Positions 37,482 to 44,982 of a stretch of 64,000 nucleotides of DNA are shown here, piece by piece. This stretch comes from Phnomibacter ginsenosidimutans (GTDB lineage: Bacteria > Bacteroidota > Bacteroidia > Chitinophagales > Chitinophagaceae): contig NZ_CP046566.1 in the NCBI RefSeq assembly GCF_009740285.1, positions 2,476,501-2,540,500 of the forward strand, read 5' to 3'. A model generated the notes under the pieces. The model was not told where the DNA came from. It saw nothing but the letters and a program-made list of their open reading frames with translations, and ran no database searches. Each line of letters opens with the position of its first letter. Position 1 is the first letter of the stretch. Made by a program: the position numbers and the translations under genes.

Positions 37482-38549
37482 ATGAACATTACCCGTATAC
37501 AAGCCCGTTTGGAAAAGTTGCCGCTCAAGGTTCCTTATACCATTGCCTACAAAACCATTACCGATACAGAAATTGTATTTCTGGAAATAACGCTGAGCAA
37601 TGGCATTACAGGCATTGGTGCGGCCAATCCGTTTGAAGAAGTGGTGGGCGAAACACCGGCGCAAACATTGCACAATTTGCAGCAGGATTTTCTGCAGCAA
37701 TTTTTGGGCAGAGATATCCGGCGCTTCCGGTCGATGATTGCTGAAGCCAGCATACAATACGCCCATCAGCCAGGCACCATTGCAGCTATTGACTTGGCCC
37801 TGCACGATGCCTTCGGCAAATACCTCGGCATTCCCATTGTTGATTTTTACGGCCGCAAACACCGGCAGCTACCCACTTCTGTTACCATCGGCATTCAATC
37901 GGTAGCCGACACCTTACACATGGCCAAAGACCTGACGCAACAAGGCTTTACAGTATTGAAAGTAAAAACAGGATTGTCGGTAGCAGAAGACGCAGAACGC
38001 ATCATCAAACTGCGGGAGCAATGTGGCACCGACATGAGAATTCGGGTGGATGCCAACCAAGGATATACCTTGGATATGCTGCGTCATTTTTTGGAACAAA
38101 CAGTAGCAGCGAATGTGGAGTTGATAGAACAACCATTACCCGTAGGGCAAGATGCACAGTTGAATGCTTTGCCCATTGTACAACGGTCGCAGCTCTGTGC
38201 CGATGAATCGCTGACGGATGTGCATACTGCGTGGCGGTTGAGTCATCCGCCTGCACCCTACGGCATTTACAATATCAAGCTCATGAAATGTGGGGGAATA
38301 CTGCCAGCACTTGATATTGCCAACATTGCCGCCACGGCGGGCATTCGTTTGTTTTGGGGTTGTAATGATGAGAGCTTGGCCAGCATAGCCGGCGCCCTGC
38401 ACGTAGCTTACAGCTGCCCGCATACCCGCTACCTCGATTTGGATGGCAGCTTCGACCTCAGCCGCGATTTTGTACACGGCGGTTTCAAGTTGTTCAACGG
38501 ACAAATGCTGCTGAGTGATCAACCGGGATTGGGAATTGAGTGGGAATGA
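37482..38549 (+). CDS. Enolase-superfamily epimerase (DgcA-like)
   Basis: Protein of 355 residues from ATG 37482. Barrel motifs are FTVLKVKTG (KxK), MRIRVDANQGY, VELIEQPLP, QLCADESLTD and YNIKLMKCGGI, with a closing WGCNDES. These are the catalytic lysines and three acidic metal ligands of the muconate-lactonizing enzyme subgroup used by dipeptide epimerases and DgcA. It lies 2 bases after the DUF1611 gene and is the last gene of the operon. It is distinct from the paralogue at 22362; dipeptide epimerase activity is the alternative. Confidence 0.85.
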   Translation: MNITRIQARLEKLPLKVPYTIAYKTITDTEIVFLEITLSNGITGIGAANPFEEVVGETPAQTLHNLQQDFLQQFLGRDIRRFRSMIAEASIQYAHQPGTIAAIDLALHDAFGKYLGIPIVDFYGRKHRQLPTSVTIGIQSVADTLHMAKDLTQQGFTVLKVKTGLSVAEDAERIIKLREQCGTDMRIRVDANQGYTLDMLRHFLEQTVAANVELIEQPLPVGQDAQLNALPIVQRSQLCADESLTDVHTAWRLSHPPAPYGIYNIKLMKCGGILPALDIANIAATAGIRLFWGCNDESLASIAGALHVAYSCPHTRYLDLDGSFDLSRDFVHGGFKLFNGQMLLSDQPGLGIEWE

Positions 38550-38555
38550 AAATGC

Positions 38556-39215
38556 TCACTCCACAATAAACGGAATCTTCACATTGGCATACGCTGGCTT
38601 GTCTACCTGGCGCTGCAGGCTGCGGAACGATTCAAAAGGCCCTTCATACGAAAACATATTGACGATGCCAGCGGGCAGGCTGCCTCCGGGGTCAACTTGT
38701 AGCACATACTCTACACGTACTTTACCGGCACCTGCAGGCGAAATCGTCCACTTACCCGCCGAATGCTGTATGCGGACCAATCCTTTTTTCTCCGGTGTAA
38801 AAGTGGGCTGGTTTTCGGCCAGCACCGTAATCACTTTTGTTTGCGGGTTTTGCGACATCGAAATGCGAATGGCAAAATCACGGTTGCTGGCCGGCCAGGG
38901 CATTTCTATTTCGGCATAGTAGTACACCACCTGTGGCGATTCCTGCTTGAGTATGCTGCAGGTTTTAGTACCATACACCCACTCCGGCGTTTTCATCACA
39001 TCCAGCAATACGGCTGCTACTTTCGTCAGCGTAGTGTTGAGCACCGTTACTGTTTTTACAATCTTAAACGGCGAACCTTCCTTGGTTTGCATGTATACCT
39101 GTACGCCATCTTCATCTTTCTTGAGTTTCCAGGCATCTTGTGCTTGTGCAAACTGGACAGCAGCCAGCAGAACCAGCAGCAGTACAAAGCGTTGTATAGA
39201 AGTAACTATTTGCAT
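38556..39215 (-). CDS. START domain protein, secreted
   Basis: Protein of 219 residues from ATG 39215 with a signal peptide (FVLLLVLLAAVQFAQAQ). The body is a START lipid-binding fold: DAWKLKKDEDGVQVYMQT, FKIVKTVTVLNTTL, MKTPEWVYGTKTCSIL, PQVVYYYAEIEMPWPASNRDF, YVLQVDPGGSLPAGIVNMF. Similar Bacteroidota and proteobacterial proteins are uncharacterised; periplasmic lipid binding is plausible. Convergent with the epimerase gene, stops 6 bases apart. Confidence 0.82.
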   Translation of the reverse strand: MQIVTSIQRFVLLLVLLAAVQFAQAQDAWKLKKDEDGVQVYMQTKEGSPFKIVKTVTVLNTTLTKVAAVLLDVMKTPEWVYGTKTCSILKQESPQVVYYYAEIEMPWPASNRDFAIRISMSQNPQTKVITVLAENQPTFTPEKKGLVRIQHSAGKWTISPAGAGKVRVEYVLQVDPGGSLPAGIVNMFSYEGPFESFRSLQRQVDKPAYANVKIPFIVE

Positions 39216-39280
39216 GATGAAAAGGTAACAGCCCGGCGCAGCAATTGTTGCGACTTTTGTCATGCTTTTGCCTGATGTAC

Positions 39281-39313
39281 AAAAAAAGCCGGCTACCTGT
39301 AGCAGCCGGCTTT
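39281..39313 (-). terminator. Terminator hairpin
   Basis: AAAGCCGGCT / AGCCGGCTTT stem, 9-base loop; on the minus strand a T7 run follows. It lies between the DUF1080 gene and the START-domain gene and would end transcripts of the former. Confidence 0.75.
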
Positions 39314-39464
39314 GCTATTTGCAACTATGTGTTGTTCTTTTAAAATAGAAACTTATGTCGTCAAGCAGAAGGCTAAGTAAAGTTTTCATAGATAAATCAC
39401 ACAGAGGGTGGCGTTGGCCAGGCAAAACGGGCGGAGCCTTCGGGTTTGCCTTGAATTTTCTTTG

Positions 39465-39497
39465 GTTACTTTCTTTTTTCAAGAAAAAGAAAGTAAC
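39465..39497. repeat. GTTACTTTCTTTTT long hairpin
   Basis: 14 bp perfect stem (39465-39478 and 39484-39497) with a 5-base loop, preceded by a GGCGGAGCCTTCGGG segment and TTTTCTTTG. A short frame across it would encode FGFALNFLWLLSFFKKKKVT, a string that also appears in spurious small frames of unrelated Gram-negative bacteria; I treat it as a repeat, not a gene. Confidence 0.5.
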
Positions 39498-39595
39498 AAT
39501 GCTACTACCAAAACCGCGTTGCGTGATAAAGCATGAATGAAAAACATGAGAATAAATGCTGCGCTAAAAACGCATTAACTTATTTCTCAGCTAAA

Positions 39596-40549
39596 TCACT
39601 TCGCTGGCGTAATCACAATATTGTGATACTCCACCGCACCATGGTCGCCCTGCAGCATAATGGGGCCGGCCGCACCCTCATTGCTATCCAGTGCACCACC
39701 GGTAATGCCCGGTATTTCCTGGTGGCACACAATGGTTTTGCCATTGGCTACAATCGTTACAAAACGGCCCACCAGCGTAATGTCGTAGCTCTGCCACTCG
39801 CCTGCTTTTTTGGCGGCATTTTCGCTGGGTTTAATAAAGCCATACACGGCCCCCAGCAAATCTTTTTGCGGCTGTTTGCCATAGCTGTCTTCCACCTGTA
39901 TTTCGTAGCGGCCCCGCAGGTACACGCCACTGTTGCTACCCGCCGGATAGCGAAACTCAATGTGCAATTTGAAATCGGTAAAAGTCTGATCCGTTACCAG
40001 ATTGGAGCCCGATGCCGGGTTGATGAGGATGCCGTTTTCCACCTTCCACTGGTTGGCACCCGTAGCATGCCAGCCCTTGCCACCCGGAGCAATCAGCTTG
40101 ATGGGTGTACCCCACACCGGCGCTTTGGTACGCACCAGGTCGGGGGCACGATGCGCCGTCCAGTTGTATTGCTTGCCTTCTTCGTTGATCATGGTGCCCA
40201 CCAGGCTATCGCCCTGCAGTTGCGCTTCAAACACAAAGTCGCGGTCGCCGGCCTCCCACTGTGGCGGCACGGTAAACCGCATCCGGCCATCCGTAAATTC
40301 TACTTTCGAAACCGGGCGGGCACTGCCGCCAAAACCCACAAACGAACCCACCAGCCGGTGCGATCCGCTGTGCATTACTTCCAGCCACGAAGGCAGGAGC
40401 TTCCCTTCAAATTGAACCGTCATATCCCAGCGGCCTTCAATGGCGGCTGCGGCCATGGGCGTAGCCTGTGTAGCAAGCTGGCTGCCGAGCAGGGCCAGCG
40501 CCACTGCCGCACAGCGAAAACGAAATTGGGCAAAGCCAATGCGCATCAT
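39596..40549 (-). CDS. DUF1080 (3-keto-disaccharide hydrolase-like) secreted protein
   Basis: Protein of 317 residues with a signal peptide (ALALLGSQLATQA). An N-terminal ~110-residue beta domain (IEGRWDMTVQFEGKLLPSW) precedes a concanavalin-like DUF1080 domain: HATGANQWKVENGILINPAS, TDFKLHIEFRYPAGSNSGVYLRGRYEIQVEDSYG, GEWQSYDITLVGRFVTIVANGKTIV, GPIMLQGDHGAVEYHNIVI. Some members hydrolyse 3-keto-glycosides. No partner oxidoreductase is adjacent. Start is ATG 40549 or 40546. Confidence 0.87.
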   Translation of the reverse strand: MMRIGFAQFRFRCAAVALALLGSQLATQATPMAAAAIEGRWDMTVQFEGKLLPSWLEVMHSGSHRLVGSFVGFGGSARPVSKVEFTDGRMRFTVPPQWEAGDRDFVFEAQLQGDSLVGTMINEEGKQYNWTAHRAPDLVRTKAPVWGTPIKLIAPGGKGWHATGANQWKVENGILINPASGSNLVTDQTFTDFKLHIEFRYPAGSNSGVYLRGRYEIQVEDSYGKQPQKDLLGAVYGFIKPSENAAKKAGEWQSYDITLVGRFVTIVANGKTIVCHQEIPGITGGALDSNEGAAGPIMLQGDHGAVEYHNIVITPAK

Positions 40550-40559
40550 GTGTCAATCG

Positions 40560-40836
40560 TTTTAAGAGGTCATTGATAAAGGGCTAATGTACTTCAGAAA
40601 CCAATACCCGCCAGCGCTGCCATGCAGCAGATAGTGTTGGGGCTATCAACGTACAGCGCTTTGTGCAGCAGCCGTTCCGGTCTTTGGTAGTAGTGGCCGC
40701 CCCGCACTACCCCACCCACCGGCCAGCTACTACTGCCAGCCCGGCAGCCCTTGAGCTGCGGTGCTTGTGGCAGCTTGGGAAAAGCGACTGTTTCCAACAA
40801 ATTTTAAAACAACAAAAGCATATTTCTTTAGCAAGA
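40560..40836. other. Gene-free stretch with a C-rich conserved-looking segment
   Basis: No convincing gene. Bases ~40690-40760 form a C-rich segment (GCCCCGCACTACCCCACCC) flanked by TGCAGCAG units, unlike coding DNA on either side. A minus-strand frame across it (40594-40800) has no family resemblance. Confidence 0.35.
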
Positions 40837-40866
40837 ATGTTTTACTTTGTTGCTGAATTAGACAAC

Positions 40867-41094
40867 ATGCCCACACTCAGCATTATCGACGGCATTAAAA
40901 TTGACGTGTACAGCCGCGACCATCCGCCACCACACTTTCATGCCCTTTATGCCGGGCACGAAGAGCTCATTGTCATCAACAACCTGACAACCTATGCTGG
41001 CAAACTGCCAGTGGCACAGCGAAGAAAAGTAATAGCATGGGCCAGTACCAGACAAGCCTGGTTGATGCAGGTGTTCAATCAACTAAATCCGTGA
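40867..41094 (+). CDS. DUF4160 domain protein
   Basis: Protein of 75 residues: MPTLSIIDGIKIDVYSRDHPPPHFHALYAGHEE. The HPPPHFHA motif is diagnostic for DUF4160. An upstream ATG at 40837 adds ten residues (MFYFVAELDN) and cannot be excluded. Its stop overlaps the spacer to the next gene by design: the DUF2442-HTH start is 2 bases downstream. DUF4160 and DUF2442 genes are frequently paired and may form toxin-antitoxin-like modules; no activity is established. Confidence 0.82.
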   Translation: MPTLSIIDGIKIDVYSRDHPPPHFHALYAGHEELIVINNLTTYAGKLPVAQRRKVIAWASTRQAWLMQVFNQLNP

Positions 41095-41096
41095 GT

Positions 41097-41618
41097 ATGC
41101 GCAAGTCCATTAGAATACCCCGCATCTTAAAAATTGAAGCGGTGAAAGGTCATACGGTACAAGTCATGTTCAACAACGGCGAAAGCCGCCTGCTCGATTT
41201 TAAGCAACTGTTCAAACAATGGCGGGTGAAAACCGGCAGTCCTGAGTATGTATTGCTCGACCCTGTTGCCTTTAAAAAAGTAAAGCTGCGCAACGGCACT
41301 TTGTCTTGGGCCAATGCAGGCATTACCATACCGGATGAAAATGGTAAACCACTAAAAGTACCTTACGAAATAGGCCCAGATGTTTTGTATCAGGCAAGTA
41401 CTCCCACCACCAACGTACCCTTGCCCGGGTTGGGAGCACTCATCCGCAACGAACGCATTAAAGCAGGCATCACCCAGGGCGCATTGGCGCAACGCAGCGG
41501 CACCAGCCGCTTTTACATCTCCCGGTTGGAAAACAACAAAACCGACGTAGAATTGGCCACCCTACGCAAAATAGTAGAAGCCGGTTTGGGGAAGAAGATT
41601 AAGGTGGAGATTGAATGA
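41097..41618 (+). CDS. DUF2442 domain protein with C-terminal XRE-type helix-turn-helix
   Basis: Protein of 173 residues from ATG 41097. The N-terminal ~85 residues are DUF2442 (ILKIEAVKGHTVQVMFNNGESRLLDF), and residues ~110-173 are a Cro/C1-type HTH (LGALIRNERIKAGITQGALAQRSGTSRFYISRLENNKTDVELATLRKIVEA). The DNA-binding tail suggests an antitoxin or autoregulator for the DUF4160 gene 2 bases upstream. The start is chosen because upstream sequence is coding for DUF4160 in another frame. Confidence 0.83.
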   Translation: MRKSIRIPRILKIEAVKGHTVQVMFNNGESRLLDFKQLFKQWRVKTGSPEYVLLDPVAFKKVKLRNGTLSWANAGITIPDENGKPLKVPYEIGPDVLYQASTPTTNVPLPGLGALIRNERIKAGITQGALAQRSGTSRFYISRLENNKTDVELATLRKIVEAGLGKKIKVEIE

Positions 41619-41762
41619 AACTGCTATTGAACATTAGATATATTTATGCCTGATCCGCCAACCATAAACTTCGACATATAATTGTTATAGAAAAAGGATG
41701 ATTCATCTAGATTTTAGGGTTAGCGACAACTTCAATGAAAAAGATAACGAGCAAAAAAATAT

Positions 41763-41778
41763 TTGACTTTTAAGTCAA
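41763..41778. promoter_or_regulatory. Palindrome upstream of the AT-rich gene
   Basis: TTGACTT-TT-AAGTCAA, two perfect 7 bp arms, 37 bases before the next start codon. It could be an operator for the HTH protein encoded just upstream or for a Crp/Fnr-type regulator; this is a guess from position. Confidence 0.35.
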
Positions 41779-41814
41779 GTGTATTGTCAAACGGATACAT
41801 AATTATTAATCAAA

Positions 41815-42947
41815 ATGTTTGATTCAATAATAATATTGCCAAACACAATCAGGAAGCATCCCTTAAACGTTGGGGACTTAGCAGAAAAGATGCTCTACTA
41901 CAAGAAAGTTACAGTCTTCGCAGGTAAAGATGAACTAATTGGGCTATTCAACTACTTTGAAATAGACTTGTTAATTGAATATATAAAACTTGGTTACCTG
42001 AAGATTGTTAACAGAAAAAAATGTATGGAGTTGGTCTTTATCAAGGCCTTTATTTAGCTGATTTTCTCTATAGTGAAAACTACGACTTGAAAAGATTAAT
42101 CTATGAATCTTATATCGAGTTTTCTGGTGATGAATTACAAAGCAAAAAAGTTGCAAACCAATTATATAGACATATTGGAATTTTCGAAATTCCTAAAAAC
42201 TTTTCTGATGAAATAAATAGAGATCTTCTAGACCCGTCATTTACTGAAAATGTTATTAAGAAGAGTTTCAAACATTTTTATCCTCATTCACCGTTTCAAG
42301 AAAAAGATTTTTTCTTCAATGTTTCAATCCAATCAAATGGCATGTTATTAATCGAATCGAGTATCGATTTAAATAAATACCCATTACTTGCAAGCGACTC
42401 AATTATTCTAAATATTGGAACCGCAATTGAGGAAATTAAGATTGCAGCAAATTATGCTAGCGAGATTTCAACTCCAGAACTAAACTCTACAATTATTTCT
42501 GCAAAGTTCAACTCCTTGATTACTAAGATTAATAATAGCGCAAAAAACATTGAGCTATTTCAGTATTCAGAATTCCCTACGGCTTCTTTAAGTGAAACTA
42601 TCAACAAGAAGCATAAAAGCATGCGTGAATTTCTTGATATTCTTCGGAAAAGTGAAAAATTCAAAGATTGGCTAACTGACTTAGGTGACGATAATAAATT
42701 GATTAAAGAATACAATAGAAAAGTATATGAAAAAAGTTGGATACAATCGTTGCCTTCTAAAGCTGGAAGATTTTATTTACTTCAGGGCATAAGTACAATA
42801 CTCAAGGCTTCAGGTAGTCTCACTGGCATTGCAGCTGGAGTTGCAATGAGTGCTGCAAATACTTTCTTTGTTGAAAGGCTTTTTAATGGGTGGAGGCCAA
42901 ATCACTTTATTGAAGAAGAAATAATTCCTTTTATAAATAAACAATAA
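41815..42947 (+). CDS. Unrecognised AT-rich gene, probably one frameshifted protein
   Basis: Two frames join if the A7 run at 42015-42021 is read as A8: MFDSIIILPNTIRKHPLNVG...LGYLKIVNRKK continues as MYGVGLYQGLYLADFLYSEN, ~377 residues. The N-terminal ~70 residues (LAEKMLYYKKVTVFAGKDELIGLFNYF) look like a small alpha/beta unit. The middle is charged and helical. The C-terminus has a hydrophobic Gly/Ala-rich stretch (LLQGISTILKASGSLTGIAAGVAMSAA) that could be membrane-associated. Much AT-richer than the flanks, next to a possible TA pair and a structured repeat, so likely acquired. I do not recognise the family; 42021-42947 alone may be the annotated gene. Confidence 0.55.
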
Positions 42948-42997
42948 AAATCAATGCATTGATTACATTTTTAATCTCAAACTGTCACAATCCCCAT

Positions 42998-43182
42998 CTG
43001 GCGCAAGTGTTCCGTACCAACGGATCACTTGTGACTTTTACAATCCTGCCGGACTGTGTCCGGATAAAACAAAGCATACAAACAATAGTGTAAACAATAA
43101 ACAGCATTGCCATCAACACCCGATACAATCGGGCAAGATTGAGCCATCACAAGTGACCTGCTACGCAGAACACTTGCGCCAG
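42998..43182. repeat. 185 bp structured repeat, copy 1
   Basis: Bounded by CTGGCGCAAGTGTTC and its perfect complement GAACACTTGCGCCAG. Inside are a second inverted pair, TCACTTGTGA (43025-43034) and TCACAAGTGA (43147-43156), and small hairpins: CCGT/ACGG, CCGGAC/GTCCGG (43049-43063), CCCGAT/ATCGGG (43119-43133) and CTGC/GCAG. The second copy is at 62346-62531. No coding frame. It can fold as a multi-branched cruciform or RNA. Confidence 0.8.
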
Positions 43183-43206
43183 TAAAAGCCAGTAAAATTC
43201 ATCCAC

Positions 43207-43232
43207 GCAACGTCCCCTGCGGGAGACGTTGC
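43207..43232. repeat. Short hairpin after the structured repeat
   Basis: GCAACGTC / GACGTTGC 8 bp stem plus CCC/GGG with one bulged A. A degraded relative (CTCCCTCGCAGGAGACATTGC) lies near 58245. Confidence 0.4.
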
Positions 43233-43244
43233 TGGCATACCGGC

Positions 43245-43340
43245 CCATTCATCATTCCTCATCCATCATTGCCCTGCTATCATTGCCCATCCATCATTGC
43301 CCATCCATCATTGCCCATTCCTCATTGCCCATTCATCATT
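43245..43340. repeat. CATCATTGCCC-type tandem repeats
   Basis: About eight degenerate units such as ATCATTGCCCATCC, CATCATTCCTCATC and ATTCATCATT, directly before the terminator of the carboxylase operon. Unit length and sequence vary and there are no unique spacers. Confidence 0.7.
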
Positions 43341-43379
43341 AAAAAAAAGCCGCCGGCAATCGATGAGGATTCCGGCGGC
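43341..43379 (-). terminator. Terminator of the acyl-CoA carboxylase operon
   Basis: GCCGCCGG / CCGGCGGC stem (43349-43356 and 43372-43379) with a 15-base loop and a T8 run on the minus strand, 36 bases after the last stop. Confidence 0.88.
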
Positions 43380-43414
43380 AGTGCCAAAGGGAGTGTATTG
43401 TAGCAAGCGGTGTT

Positions 43415-44955
43415 TTAGAGGGGAATGTTCCCGTGTTTTTTACGGGGGCGCTTCACTACTTTATTTTCCAGCATGGCAAATGCTTTGATCAACTTGCGGC
43501 GTGTTTCTTTCGGTTCTATCACTTCATCTATAAAGCCTCTTTCTGCCGCCTGGTAAGGGTTGGCAAACAAGGCCGCATATTCAGCTTCTTTCTCCAACAA
43601 TTTTTGTGCGGGGTCTTCGGCTTCCGAAATCTCTTTTTGAAAATGATTTCACTGGCGCCCTTGGCTCCCATCACGGCTATTTCGGCAGTAGGCCACGCAT
43701 AGTTCATGTCGGCACCAATGTGTTTGCTGTTCATTACATCGTAGGCGCCACCATAGGCTTTGCGGGTAATAACGGTACATCTCGGCACGGTTGCTTCGCT
43801 CAGCGCATACAGCAATTTGGCCCCGTTGGTAATAATGCCGTGCCACTCCTGATCGGTTCCCGGCAAGAAGCCCGGCACATCTACCAACACCAATAAAGGT
43901 ATGTTGAAACAATCGCAAAAACGAGTAAAGCGGGCACCTTTTCTGGAGCTTTCTATGTCGAGCACACCGGCCAAACTCATGGGCTGATTGGCTACGATAC
44001 CAATGCTGCGACCGGCCAGCAGCGCAAAGCCCACCACAATGTTGTCGGCGTAATCTTTGTGCACTTCAAAAAAACTATCGGTATCGCAAATACCGGCTAT
44101 TACCTGCCGCATGTCGTAGGGCTGATTGGCACTCTCGGGCACCACGGTTTCCAATTCTTCCCGCAGTTCGTTGCCCAACTCGTAGGGATATTTCGGCGCT
44201 ACATCTTCACAGTTTTGCGGCATGTATTGCAGCAACCGCTTCACCTGATGAATGCAATCCTGATCGTTCATAGCGGTGAGGTGCGTTACACCCGTTTTGG
44301 TGCTGTGCGTAGAGGCTCCGCCCAACTCTTCGGCACTCACTTCTTCGTTGGTCACGGTCTTCACTACGTTGGGGCCTGTTACAAACATGTAGCTGGTATT
44401 CTCAACCATGATGGTAAAATCCGTCATAGCGGGTGAGTACACGGCACCACCGGCGCATGGCCCCATAATGGCGCTAATTTGTGGTATCACCCCGCTGCTC
44501 TGCACATTGCGGTAAAAAATATCGGCATAGCCGCCCAGCGAACGAACACCTTCTTGTATGCGGGCACCACCGCTGTCGTTGAGGCCAATCATGGGGGCGC
44601 CGGTTTTCATGGCGGCATCCATCACCTTGCAAATTTTTTCGGCATGGGTTTCGCTCAATGCTCCGCCAAACACGGTGAAGTCTTGTGCAAAAACATACAC
44701 CAACCGGCCATGCACAGTACCGTAGCCCGTTACTACGCCATCGCCGTAAAACTGTTGGTCTTCCATGCCAAACTCTTTGGTGCGGTGCGTTACCAGGGCA
44801 CCAATTTCTTCAAAGCTGCCGGGGTCCATCAGCAGGCTGATTCTTTCCCTGGCGGTGAGCTTTCCCTTTTTGTGTTGGGTAGCCATGCGGGCCTCGCCAC
44901 CACCCAGTTTGCCTTGGGCTATTTTATCTCTCAGTATGTCTGCTTTCGATTTCAT
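43415..44955 (-). CDS. Acyl-CoA (propionyl-CoA type) carboxylase, carboxyltransferase subunit, frameshifted
   Basis: Transfers carboxyl from carboxybiotin to an acyl-CoA, probably propionyl-CoA. About 513 residues after repair. Visible are the crotonase-like halves: [78 protein letters not shown] and [24 protein letters not shown]. The frame breaks at a T5 run (43634-43638) in FKK-E; with one more base it continues [20 protein letters not shown] to the C-terminus [12 protein letters not shown]. Third gene of the operon after the biotin carboxylase. A core enzyme, so the frameshift is probably a sequencing error. Confidence 0.9.
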
Positions 44956-44982
44956 GTATCTTGTATTTATGCAGGAAATAAA

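Noticed and set aside
39355-39540. Small protein of 61 residues
   Set aside because: The frame runs through a long hairpin repeat, lacks a start context, and its sequence resembles repeat-derived spurious frames.
43245-43340. Tandem repeats as a CRISPR array
   Set aside because: Units are 10-14 bases, degenerate and contiguous, with no unique spacers and no cas genes.
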